Source of the DNA: JANTGF01 sp963750735
Lineage (GTDB): Bacteria; Bacteroidota; Bacteroidia; Bacteroidales; VadinHA17
Length of the DNA stretch: 64,000 nucleotides
Assembly: GCA_963750735.1 (NCBI GenBank)
Contig: CAVVRY010000016.1
Coordinates: 124,001 to 188,000, forward strand
Direction of reading: 5' to 3'
Within the stretch, counting starts at the first letter, position 1; each line of letters begins with the position of its first letter. The position numbers and the translations under genes are program-made. Under the pieces are notes generated by a model. The model did not search any database. It saw only the letters and a program-made list of their open reading frames with translations, and had not been told where the DNA came from. This document shows, in pieces, positions 27,003-36,234 of this stretch.

Positions 27003-27312
27003 ATGCCTTTTATCCTTCAGAATATATTCCTTTAAAACGTTTTCCGATTAACTAACAAACTCTTACTATCTATCTATTTATCAGATACCATATTGTTAAA
27101 GAGCATGTATTGATGATATAAATTTTGTATCGTGAAAGAGTTTATCAGAGAGCCTTAAAACCCTGGTTAAAAGGATACTTTAACTTTTGAATTAATGGTG
27201 CAATGGATGGTGAAAACACAATATATAATCCATTCAATACTGAAAATTAGATTTTCTAAAAGATTGCATTGCTAGAAGGTAGGTTTCTTAGGAAATCATT
27301 TAACCTTGGTCT

Positions 27313-27346
27313 GAAAAAGCCCATATTCTAGCAATAATCATGGGCT
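27313..27346 (-). terminator. intrinsic terminator of the TonB receptor/YwqK unit
   Basis: On the minus strand, AGCCCAT pairs with ATGGGCT across a 15-base loop and is followed by TTTTT. It lies 37 bases past the YwqK-like stop. The rest of the 26953-27382 gap shows no gene. Confidence 0.65.
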
Positions 27347-27382
27347 AATACGAATAGGATCTATGATTAAAATTCAACCAGG

Positions 27383-27862
27383 CTACTCATCATAATTCTT
27401 GCTGGATACCTGTTCGCCTTTATCATTATAAATAAGCCAGGTACCAATTTTCTTTCCGTTTTTATAGGTCATGTCATATCTAAGCGTGCCATTTTCGTCC
27501 CAGATATACCATTTCCCATCCTTTTTTCCTCTCTTATAATTGGCTTCTCCAATTTTGGTATTTTTTTCATTCCAGGTCATCCAGGTTCCGTCCATCAAAC
27601 CTTTGTTAAAGGATCGGATTTCATTTAGAGATCCGTTTTCAAAAAAGATTCTGGTTAAGCCATGTTTTTGCCCTTTACGAGCAGCCATTTCAACTTTTAC
27701 CTGCCCGCTTTCAAAATATTCCCTGTAAAGACCGGAATATAATTCGCTGTTCTCATCATAATAAACCCCTTCTCTTTCAACTATTTGTCCTGAAAGACTT
27801 GTTGTAAAGGCAACGAATATTATTGAGATATATAAAACCTGTTTCATGTATTCTTTTTTCAT
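27383..27862 (-). CDS. YwqK/MORN-like repeat secreted protein
   Basis: 159 aa. A signal peptide (about residues 1-25; a second ATG at residue 6 is an alternative start) is followed by five MORN-like repeats of about 23 residues with the pattern G-x-Y-x-x-G-K-x-x-G-x-W (for example NYKRGKKDGKWYIWDENG and YKNGKKIGTWLIYNDKG). The family is often labelled YwqK antitoxin, but in Bacteroidota such secreted forms are common and no toxin gene lies beside it. It begins 29 bases after the TonB receptor stop on the same strand and is followed by a terminator, so it closes that transcript. Confidence 0.8.
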   Translation of the reverse strand: MKKEYMKQVLYISIIFVAFTTSLSGQIVEREGVYYDENSELYSGLYREYFESGQVKVEMAARKGQKHGLTRIFFENGSLNEIRSFNKGLMDGTWMTWNEKNTKIGEANYKRGKKDGKWYIWDENGTLRYDMTYKNGKKIGTWLIYNDKGEQVSSKNYDE

Positions 27863-27891
27863 TGTGTAAATATAATAAACTCCTGGTTTCT

Positions 27892-30687
27892 TTATCGTAT
27901 GGTGTATTTTAGCCCAAGGGAGTAGTAACGACCAAGACTGTATCTTTCAAAAATATAATCAATATTGCTATAAGAGTATGTGCTAAGATAATCGCTGTTC
28001 AATATATTCTTAATAGCAAATTTTAGAGAAAATCTTCTTCCCAGTGTTTTCGATATATTGAAATCCAGCTGTCCTCGTGGTTGCTGATAAACATCAGGAA
28101 TACCGACTGCATTTACCAGGAAGAGTTTTTCACCAGAGATGTTATATCCTACGTTTATACCCAATCCAATACTATCATTTTTATATTCAATGTAACCGTT
28201 CGCAATATAAGGTGCCTGTCCAAACATTACGCGGGTATTGGGGAAATTGGGATCAAAAACACGCTTTAGAGCCAGTTCCTGTTCTCCAATGCTTACCATT
28301 GATTTCACAAAGGCCACATTCCCTCCAATTATAAAGTCTCTTAGAAAAGATACAAAATCCAGGCCAATTCTGAATTCTGCTTCCACTCCGGCTACCTTTG
28401 CCTGGTCTACATTTCTAAGGGTAAGCTCCGGGTTTACTGCTTCTGTATTAAAGGTCCGCTCAATTGGATCGGTAAATGATTTATAAAATCCGCTTACTGA
28501 AACCATTTCTCCCGGAGCTATAAAATACTCCCAGCGAATATCAAAATTATCAACCAGGGTCCTATTCAGATCTGCATTTCCAATGAAAATGTAATCTCCA
28601 ACAAAGTCAAAAGATGCATAAGGAGCCAACTCCCGAAATGTGGGCCTGGCCAGTGTACGATAATAAGCCCCACGTAAATTCATTTTTTCTGTAATGGAAT
28701 AAATTAGGTTAGCCGATGGCAAAATATCGTAGTTCTCTACCACTCCTTTTTTTTCGTTCTCTTTCAGACTTTTCGAGATTATATATGAGTATTCAAGTCG
28801 TGCTCCGGCAACAATCCTGAGTTTGGGTGTTAATCCCAAATCACCGGATATATAACCACCAAATACATATTGATTACCATTATAACTGTTTTTATTGTCT
28901 GAACTGATAGAGTTGGCTACATGTAATTTACCAGCCGCTGCATCCATATTGCTATTCTGAAGATAATCAGGGATATCTCCGTTGTATGAATTTGTATTTT
29001 CACGGAAACTGAATTTTTGTTCCCTGAATTCACGATCTTTTATAATCGCAGCGCCACCAAATTTCAATTTTGATGAATTCCCTAACAGCCTGAAAGGCAA
29101 ATCAAAATGGATCTTGCTATCGAAATTGATCTCCTTCATATCCCGGAAATACCTTGTTGGGAACCGGATAGATCGATGGCGCTATTTCATAGATTATATT
29201 GTCATTAAAAATATCGTAGTTATTTGTGAAGAACCTAAGGTCTGGTTCTTTTTGAGTTGAATAGGTAAATGAGCTCAACCAGTTAATCTTCATATTGCCC
29301 AAGGATTCCAAAAAATGATCACCACTTAATTGTGCGGATGAGAGGCCACGTTGTAGGTACTTTAATGTTCTTGTCTGGTAAAACATACCAGCCTCATCAG
29401 AATTTTTTTCACCCTCCTGGTACCTGCCTGTTGATAATGCACTCTGATTATGAAGCAACAATAGTCCAACCTTATTGTTTTCATTGAATTTCAGGTTAAT
29501 ATTTCCCAATGCAGACCAAAGGACATTTTGAACTCCTTTAATATCTGTATTTAGAGTTAGCTGTCCGGAAAGAGTTTTATCAGCCGGATCAATAAGTTTG
29601 TATCTGCCGGTAATACCATCATCAAAGTAATCGTATTCGTTGGTGTAAGAAAATGCTAAATTATATCCAATAAGCTTTGAACTTCCAGTTTTCACCTGAT
29701 CACCAAAAGCAAGGGAATAACTTTGAGTGATAAAGCTTTGCTTTGGCAGGGGTTCCATTTGTTTGTTAAACGATTTGGTGATTTCATCCAGCAAAGGATC
29801 ATCTACAAATCTGGGAGGTATCTGACTACGGGCATCTTCTGGAATAGATCTGGTACCATCGTCGAATCCAATCCAATCCAGTTTGCCTCCATCGTATCCA
29901 AGAAAATCACTATTCAGATTGGTCTGAGGATTGTATTCAAATTTGGCTGAAGCCTGTAAATTGAATTTGTTGGGGAAGTCCACAGTTAGAATATCCACAT
30001 GTCCACCAGTAAAATCAGCCGGAAGATCAGCGGAGAAAGTTTTATGAACTAATATACTTTCAATAATATTCCCTGGGAAAATGTCCATTTGAACTGAGTT
30101 CCTGTTAGGATCCAATCCCGGAATATCAGCTCCATTCAAGGTTGTTTTGCTATACCTGTCACTTAATCCTCTTACATAAACATATTTCCCACCTTCCACA
30201 GAAACACCTGTAACCCGTTTCAGGGCATCCTGCGGCATCAGAATCTCCCATTTTAGTAATTTGGTTGGCTGATATCCCATCCAATACAATGGCTGATTTG
30301 CGCTGCAATGCCTGTATGGCTGCCTCTGATCGTTGCCGGGCTTTTGCCGAAATAATTACTTCATCAAGTGCGGTTACTGCTTCTCCCAATTGCACATCAA
30401 GCTGGGTTACTTCGCCCGCAATAATTAATATATCCTCAAAGACTTTACTCTGGTAAGAAACGTAAGAACATGTAACGCTGTAGGTTCCTGGATCCAGTTC
30501 AAGGTTGAAATTACCATCAAAATCGGTAATTGCCCCTATGGTGGTTCCTGTTACAACAACGGTAGTGCCAATCAATGTTTCTGCTGTTTTTTCATCTATT
30601 ACTTTTCCTGCCAGTATACCTTTCTGGGCAAAAATCGAAAAAGTTATAAAAACTAGAAGAACATGTTGCAAAAGTTCTGTTTATCAT
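27892..30687 (-). pseudogene. TonB-dependent receptor, three frameshifts
   Basis: Three successive minus-strand frames encode consecutive parts of one receptor. The N-terminal carboxypeptidase-regulatory domain is broken near 30229, the plug and first half of the barrel near 29160, and the rest of the barrel ends in YSLGLKYTIR. Removing one base at each point, plus one T from the TTTT run near 30672-30675 to reach the ATG at 30687, yields 930 residues with a proper signal peptide (MINRTLQHVLLVFITF). Plug motifs include ALKRVTGVSVEGGKYVYVRG and NGADIPGLDPNRN. It lies between a beta-helix lipoprotein and a YwqK-like gene inside the putative phosphate locus. Its ligand is unknown. Confidence 0.88.
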
Positions 30688-30709
30688 TTTATGCAATTGT
30701 ATTAATTAA

Positions 30710-30747
30710 AAAAATAAAGAAATCTTGCCTTCAAGCCCAACAAGATT
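30710..30747 (-). terminator. possible terminator or attenuator between beta-helix lipoprotein A and the TonB receptor
   Basis: On the minus strand AATCTTG (30747-30741) pairs with CAAGATT (30727-30721), followed by TCTTTATTTTTTT. It may reduce read-through from the lipoprotein gene into the receptor. Confidence 0.45.
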
Positions 30748-30802
30748 CCAATTCTATAATCATTAATGGAAGTAAACTTATTTGTTGGCGAATCACCGGG
30801 TA

Positions 30803-32236
30803 TTAATTGCCGTAAAGTTTTGTCCATCCCAATGCCCAATTGCTTCCACCTGGTTCAAATGCTCCTTGATAAGTAACAGATGTAAACCACTGATCTGAAG
30901 GAGTTAATCCATTATCTGCTCCGGAAGCTGGAATTGGATTTGTTGCGCTTACAAGGTCCTGTATGCAATCGTGTTGTCATTTGAATCAAATGAGGCTACC
31001 CAAAGAGGTGTACTTGCAGTTACTTTATCTTGCAAAGCTTTGGTTGGAAGTTGATTTCCATCCTCATCGGTTACCTTATTACCTGAAGCATCCAATGAGT
31101 CACCGGAGAATGAGAGCTTGAAAATTCCTGCATCGGTTCCATTTGCAACATCAGAGAAAATTGAATTTCCAACAAGTCAGATTACCATCTTCAAATTGCT
31201 TAAAGCTGTGCTGGTCACCAATTAATATCTCCACATCAATCCCTTTTGCCTGGTTGGCAAAGATTGAATTAAGATATTTTCCTCCTGCATTATCGCGAAA
31301 TGTAATTACTCTTTTACCTGCACTTGCACCTCTTCCAATATAGGTGGCATTATAAATATTAGGGATTGCATAGGGTTCAGCAGTTTCAGGATCGGTACCA
31401 CCGTCATGCTCACCCAAACGATCACCGGCACTTGGATCTTGAATAGCTAACCAGAATTGGCCATAGCCACGGAAGCCTTCGTCATAATCGAAGCTGTCAT
31501 CACCGCAGTAAGATACAACTACATGCTTCAACCTTGGCATTCCACCGAAAAATTCAACACCATCATCTTTGTTTGCAATAACCTCAACATAATTTATTTG
31601 AGTTGAACTTCCAACTCCACCCAGGGTAAGTCCATTAATTTCATTTCCCTCACCTATATCAGTCCCGCCATGTCTGATTGAAACATAACTAAGTACACCC
31701 GAATTATCTTCATCGTCGCTTCCCCCATATAACCCACGTGGTTCACTGGTTGGGATACCTTCAATGGCCGATTCTCCAGGATTTGAATTCAGACGTGCTT
31801 TCCCGAGAATGATTATTCCACCCCATAGACCTCTTTGATCCAATCCAACATTTCCGTTTAACTGATCTGCTTCTGCTGTGAATATTATGGGTTCACTCTG
31901 TGTTCCATTTGCTATTACTTTACCTCCTCGAGCTACAATAAATGCACTAGCATCCGATTCCTGTCCGGGCTTTCCCTTGATCACAGTACCTTCTTCAATT
32001 GTAAGAGTCTGGCCTTCATTTACAAACACCAGTCCATTCAAAACCCATACTTTGTCTTTTGTCCAGGCCATAGTTCCAGTACCCTTGCCATTATCGGTTA
32101 CTGTCACAACACCATTTACATCTTCATACACGGTTTCATTTGGATCTGATACCTGTTCACATTCTTTAAAACAGCCAGAAAATGCTAAAGTTGTGGCTAT
32201 TATCACAAAAGCCATATTTTTAAATTGGTTTTTCAT
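30803..32236 (-). pseudogene. right-handed beta-helix lipoprotein A, two frameshifts near the 3' end
   Basis: The protein starts with a lipoprotein signal (lipobox AFSGC). It is clearly paralogous to lipoprotein B (24039-25401): both share VFVNEGQTLTIE, a GLWGG turn, YVSIRHGGT, EINGLTLGGVGSST and VVSYCGDD. The main frame stops at 31151, but an extra base near 31173-31178 and a missing base near 30958 account for the break. Repaired, it reads into GNSIFSDVANGTDAGIF, ATNPIPASGADNGL, SVTYQGAFEPGG and GWTKLYGN, ending at 30803 (477 aa). It is probably surface-anchored and solenoid-like. It is divergent from the PhoB-like regulator across phased repeats. Confidence 0.84.
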
Positions 32237-32328
32237 AATTTTTAAAATTCATTCTTTTTATTAAGTTTTTCAATATTAACTTTGATTACAAATAAATCAC
32301 ATAGTTATTAAGTTGCAGTTACTGCTCT

Positions 32329-32344
32329 GTTAAACTTTAGTTAA
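32329..32344 (-). promoter_or_regulatory. Pho-box-like repeat upstream of beta-helix lipoprotein A
   Basis: GTTAA (32329) N6 GTTAA (32340), 11-bp period; on the minus strand TTAAC N6 TTAAC. It lies about 93-108 bases upstream of the lipoprotein A start, in the same orientation as the site before the phosphate transporter. Confidence 0.5.
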
Positions 32345-32368
32345 CAATTGTAAATACTATATGAAAAG

Positions 32369-32395
32369 CTTAATAAATTCTTAACATTACATTAA
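32369..32395 (+). promoter_or_regulatory. triple Pho-box-like repeat upstream of the PhoB-like regulator
   Basis: CTTAA (32369), CTTAA (32380) and ATTAA (32391) recur exactly every 11 bp, with a weaker CTTTAA at 32402. A TAATTTCG -7-like box follows at 32434-32441, and the regulator ATG is at 32459. This suggests the response regulator controls its own gene. Confidence 0.55.
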
Positions 32396-32458
32396 GCTTA
32401 TCTTTAAATACTTAATTATATTTTTATATTCTGTAATTTCGACTCATAAATTATAAGC

Positions 32459-33154
32459 ATGAATGAACCCAAGTTTAAGATATTAGTTGTAGATGATGAA
32501 GTAGATATACTTGAATTTATTTCGTATAATCTAAACAATGAGGGGTTAAAAGTTTTTACTTGCAGGAATGGGAGAGAGGCTGTTGAGATGGCAAAAAAGC
32601 ATAAGCCAGATATTATCCTATTGGATGTTATGATGCCGGAAATGGATGGGGTCGAAGCATGTGAGCATATTAGAAAAACCCCGGGAATTGAAAATACAAT
32701 TGTTGCGTTTTTAACAGCACGAGGTGAAGACTATTCACAGATTGCCGGATTTGAAGCTGGAGCTGACGATTATATTGTAAAACCGATTAAACCAAAAGTT
32801 CTTGTCAGTCGAATAAAAGCCCTCCTTAAAAGAGCCTCCAGGACTTCTGATGATACACAGGAGAATTCACTTGAGTCAGCCGGGCTTGTTTTAGACCGGG
32901 AAAAATATTTGGTATATTTGAATGAAAAGGAAATTGTATTACCAAAAAAAGAGTTTGAACTCCTTTCCCTATTGCTTTCTAAACCAGGTAAAGTATTTAC
33001 ACGTGAAGAAATATTCACCAAAGTATGGGGTGATGACATAATTGTTGGCGATCGCACCATAGATGTTCATATCCGTAAGGTCAGAGAAAAAATTGGTGAA
33101 AAAACAATTAAAACTGTAAAGGGAGTTGGCTATAAATTAAAGATTGAAAGTTAA
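32459..33154 (+). CDS. OmpR/PhoB-family response regulator
   Basis: 231 aa. The receiver domain (residues about 5-120) has the acidic pair VVDDE, phospho-acceptor D56 in LLDVMMPEMDG, the switch Thr in FLTARG and Lys in IVKPIKPK. The C-terminal winged helix (about 140-230) contains EFELLSLLLSKPGKVFTREE, TIDVHIRKVREKIG and VKGVGYKL. It is a DNA-binding regulator working as a dimer on tandem repeats. No histidine kinase is adjacent: the next gene is convergent. The phased repeats and the phosphate transporter make a PhoB role likely, but this is inferred from context. Confidence 0.92.
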   Translation: MNEPKFKILVVDDEVDILEFISYNLNNEGLKVFTCRNGREAVEMAKKHKPDIILLDVMMPEMDGVEACEHIRKTPGIENTIVAFLTARGEDYSQIAGFEAGADDYIVKPIKPKVLVSRIKALLKRASRTSDDTQENSLESAGLVLDREKYLVYLNEKEIVLPKKEFELLSLLLSKPGKVFTREEIFTKVWGDDIIVGDRTIDVHIRKVREKIGEKTIKTVKGVGYKLKIES

Positions 33155-33220
33155 TCCATCCCAACTCTTAACTATTCCATAATGTAAAGTAAGAGCCTAA
33201 AATAATAAATAATCCAAAAC

Positions 33221-35497
33221 TTATTCCTTATTCTCCCAATGTTCAGCGTTAACAAAATCACGCTGGGCTTTCAAAACATTAACTACATACAGAACAAGGT
33301 TCTTTGATTCATTAAGAATTTCCATAAACAGCATGCTGCTCTTGGTGCTAAGAGATTCTTTCTTAAGTGCCTTGATCAATCCCTTTGTATACTTTTGGAT
33401 TTTATCTAGTATTAATTGTTGCTGATCAAATACATCATCTAGCTTATCAAAACCATTGGATTGAATTATTGATTCACTCATATGGAAAAGTTGGGTGATT
33501 TCTTCCTTTACTTCCAGCAGTTCTTCTACCTGTTTTGAAGAAACAGGAGGGTGGTTATTTTCAATATGTAAGAAAATTGGTTCTGAGATATAGGTCAGAC
33601 AATGAGCCATTTCCCTCAAATAATCAAGTACCTGCACATAATAATGACCACTTTCAAGAGAGTCTTCCTGAAGCCTGGCAATAACCTTATGAAGGTTATC
33701 TTTTAACTCCTTGGTTTTCTTATTTAATTTCTTTATTTCAGCAGATGTTTTTTTAATTTTCTTCCGGTTTTCCTCAACAACAGCCTCAATAGACTTATTA
33801 TAGGCTTTGGAAGCAATAGATAATATTTCGGTTGTATTCTCCTTGCAAGAATTGGCTATACTTCTTGCATCGAGTATATCATCGGTGTCTGCCAGCTTAT
33901 CTTTTCTGTTTTTCTCTTCCTCTCTTTTCTTGTGTATGCTATGGGTGCGAATTATGAAGATAACCGCCAGTATTACCAATGCAATAACACCTATAATCTT
34001 TAGATAATACAGTATGATTGCGACAACAAAAGCAACCGTGAAAGCAATAAGAGCTGTGAAAAACCATCCGGTAATTACTGTAATTACCCCGGTTATTCTA
34101 TACACTGCACTTTCTCTACCCCAGGCTCTGTCGGCCAGTGAGGTTCCCATGGCAACCATAAAAGTAACATAAGTTGTTGAAAGTGGCAGTTTAAGAGAAG
34201 TACCAATGGCGATAAGAATACTGGCAACGGTTAAGTTTACCGAGGCTCTGATAAGGTCGAAAGACACTCCCTTGTCTTCTTTCATTTTATCGTATTCCGT
34301 TCTTTCAAATCTTTTATTCACCCAGTCTCTGAATCCGGCCGGAGTTATATACCTGATCCCATTACCCAAACCAATAAATTGACGAACAACTATCTGTGCA
34401 ATAGTTGATGATTCAAAGCGTTCTGAACCTTCATCCTGTCTGCTTAAATCAAGTGTAGTGGCTGTAACCGACCGGGCTTTTTTTGAAACCCAGAGTGTAA
34501 TTACCATTACAAAACCAGCAATAAGCAGAAAACCAGTTGGCGTTTTTACAGGTCCTGCCAATGATTCCATCAACAATTGACCGGCATCCTGCCCGGAAGC
34601 AATAAAAACTTTATAAGATTCATATCCTGCCAGGGGTACCCCAATAAAATTAACCAGGTCGTTCCCTGCAAATGCCATGGCAAGAGCAAATGTTCCGACC
34701 AGAACAATCAGTTTTAATATATTTAATTTTACAAGCCAGCTAAGAAGTTGCAAGAGAATTGACCAGCCAATAAAACTCAGGCCAATAATTGCGAAGGAAT
34801 GATGTTTTACCCAATCTTGCAGAGTCTCACCAGATCCCAGCTCAAAAGAAGCGAAGGAGGATCCTTTTAGCCCCTTGATAAGGATAAAATAGGTTATAGC
34901 TGTTATGGCAAGGCCTCCCCAGATGGCCCCAAAGTATTTAAAGGAAGTTGCGTATCGGAATGAAAAGAGTATACGGGTAAGGTATTGAATAAGCGCTCCA
35001 ACAGAAAAAGCAATGATAATTGATATTAATATCCCAAATATTATTGCAAGTGCTTTCGATGAATTTATATAATTTGCGAGAGAACCAGCATCACCTGCCG
35101 ATTTTGATATTTTAATAATTGATATAGCCACTGCGGCACCAAGTAATTCAAAAACTATTGAAACAGTAGTGGAGGTTGGCAGTCCATATGTATTAAATAC
35201 ATCGAGCAGAATAATATCGGTAAGCATTACTGCCAGAAATAAGATCATAATCTCAGCAAAAAGAAACATATCCGGGTGAAATATGCCTTTCCTGGCTACT
35301 TCCATCATCCCGGAAGAAAAGGTTGCTCCAACAAGTATTCCCAGGGCCGCAATAATCATAATGACCCGAAAAGGTGCGGCTTTTGATCCTATGGAGGAAT
35401 TTAAGAAATTTACTGCATCGTTGCTTACACCTACTATCAAATCAGTAATAGCCAATGCAAACAAAATTACAACGAAGAACAGGTACATATTTCCCAT
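33221..35497 (-). CDS. inorganic phosphate transporter (PiT family) with PhoU-like C-terminal domain
   Basis: 758 aa. Residues about 1-510 hold the PiT membrane domain with two homologous halves. The first has GVSNDAVNFLNSSIGSKAA and YGLPTSTTVSIVFELLG; the second has FAGNDLVNFIGVPLAGY and KLPLSTTYVTFMVAMGTSLADRAWG. Residues about 520-758 are soluble, helical and charged, with coiled-coil character (SAEIKKLNKKTKELKDNL) and a PhoU-like segment (GHYYVQVLDYLREMAHCL). It imports phosphate with H+ or Na+ at the inner membrane, and the tail may report transport state. It is preceded by a Pho-box-like site and a consensus -7 box. Confidence 0.92.
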   Translation of the reverse strand: MGNMYLFFVVILFALAITDLIVGVSNDAVNFLNSSIGSKAAPFRVIMIIAALGILVGATFSSGMMEVARKGIFHPDMFLFAEIMILFLAVMLTDIILLDVFNTYGLPTSTTVSIVFELLGAAVAISIIKISKSAGDAGSLANYINSSKALAIIFGILISIIIAFSVGALIQYLTRILFSFRYATSFKYFGAIWGGLAITAITYFILIKGLKGSSFASFELGSGETLQDWVKHHSFAIIGLSFIGWSILLQLLSWLVKLNILKLIVLVGTFALAMAFAGNDLVNFIGVPLAGYESYKVFIASGQDAGQLLMESLAGPVKTPTGFLLIAGFVMVITLWVSKKARSVTATTLDLSRQDEGSERFESSTIAQIVVRQFIGLGNGIRYITPAGFRDWVNKRFERTEYDKMKEDKGVSFDLIRASVNLTVASILIAIGTSLKLPLSTTYVTFMVAMGTSLADRAWGRESAVYRITGVITVITGWFFTALIAFTVAFVVAIILYYLKIIGVIALVILAVIFIIRTHSIHKKREEEKNRKDKLADTDDILDARSIANSCKENTTEILSIASKAYNKSIEAVVEENRKKIKKTSAEIKKLNKKTKELKDNLHKVIARLQEDSLESGHYYVQVLDYLREMAHCLTYISEPIFLHIENNHPPVSSKQVEELLEVKEEITQLFHMSESIIQSNGFDKLDDVFDQQQLILDKIQKYTKGLIKALKKESLSTKSSMLFMEILNESKNLVLYVVNVLKAQRDFVNAEHWENKE

Positions 35498-35518
35498 AAT
35501 AAAAGTCTTAAAAATTAA

Positions 35519-35527
35519 GCAAAAGTA
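35519..35527 (-). promoter_or_regulatory. -7 promoter element for the phosphate transporter
   Basis: The minus strand reads TACTTTTGC, a full match to TAnnTTTG, 21 bases upstream of the ATG at 35497. Confidence 0.45.
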
Positions 35528-35559
35528 ATTTTATCAGGATTCATTAGTTGAAAATTGAT

Positions 35560-35575
35560 GTTAAATTAACGTTAA
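35560..35575 (-). promoter_or_regulatory. Pho-box-like repeat upstream of the phosphate transporter
   Basis: GTTAA (35560) N6 GTTAA (35571); on the minus strand TTAAC N6 TTAAC, identical in form and spacing to the site at 32329-32344. It lies 63-78 bases upstream of the transporter ATG. Confidence 0.55.
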
Positions 35576-35620
35576 TTTTGATTTTGGGAAAAGGTTTTTA
35601 TAATTCTTTTTATAAACAAA

Positions 35621-35645
35621 ATACCAACCGGGGGAGGGTTGGTAT
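35621..35645 (-). terminator. intrinsic terminator of the receiver-only regulator
   Basis: ATACCAACC and GGTTGGTAT form a perfect 9-bp stem around a 7-base loop. On the minus strand it is followed by a T-rich tract. It lies 40 bases past the stop of the receiver gene. Confidence 0.7.
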
Positions 35646-35684
35646 CTTTTAACTTCAAAGTTAGGTAGGAATGTGATACTGGGA

Positions 35685-36059
35685 TCAAATGGTTTCGTGT
35701 ATAAGGTTCAGTAATGCGGGGATATCGACGGGTTTATTAATAAAGCTTACAGCGCCTAATTCTTTGCTTAATTTTTTATTTTCGGTAGTGCCGACAGCTG
35801 AGACTACAATAACCGGGATCTTTCTGGTTTTATCCATCTCATTGTAACTTTTCAAGAAATCAAAACCACTAACCTCAGGCATTAGCAAATCAAGGAGAAT
35901 TAAATCAGGATCCATACTTGATACATATTTTAAGCCCTCTTTTGCATGTAGTGAACTGATTACTTCATAGCCATCTTTTTGCAGGATAGCCTCCAATAAA
36001 ACTACATTGGTTGACGAGTCATCAACCACCAAAATCTTCTGCCTTGAACGGCTTCTCAT
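35685..36059 (-). CDS. receiver-only (CheY-like) response regulator
   Basis: 124 aa from the ATG at 36059; the longer frame from 36116 adds an unlikely aromatic leader. It is a stand-alone receiver domain: KILVVDDSSTNVVLLEAIL, phospho-acceptor Asp in LILLDLLMPEVSG, VIVVSA, and Lys in FINKPVD. There is no output domain, so it acts by protein-protein contact or in a phosphorelay. It has its own terminator. No cognate kinase is in the window, so the pathway is unknown. It diverges from the Crp/Fnr regulator. Confidence 0.88.
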   Translation of the reverse strand: MRSRSRQKILVVDDSSTNVVLLEAILQKDGYEVISSLHAKEGLKYVSSMDPDLILLDLLMPEVSGFDFLKSYNEMDKTRKIPVIVVSAVGTTENKKLSKELGAVSFINKPVDIPALLNLIHETI

Positions 36060-36234
36060 AATATTATCCCAATTACAATCTAAATATATACTATTTAAAT
36101 ATACGTACAAATACACAATAGGTGAGCTGTGTTATTATTTAAGGGTGATTTATATCATCAAAGCTTAGGGGTCTGTATCATCATTGTTTTGCATTTTTTA
36201 CTATTTTTACACGGTATTTTTATCAATACATATA

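Noticed and set aside
27383..27862. Toxin-antitoxin pair for the YwqK-like gene
   Set aside because: No small toxin gene is adjacent, and the protein has a signal peptide; the antitoxin label is a database convention for MORN-like repeats.
27892..30671. Three separate receptor-fragment genes in a row
   Set aside because: The three frames contain consecutive, non-overlapping parts of one TonB receptor, and single-base changes join them; separate genes would have duplicated domains or their own starts.
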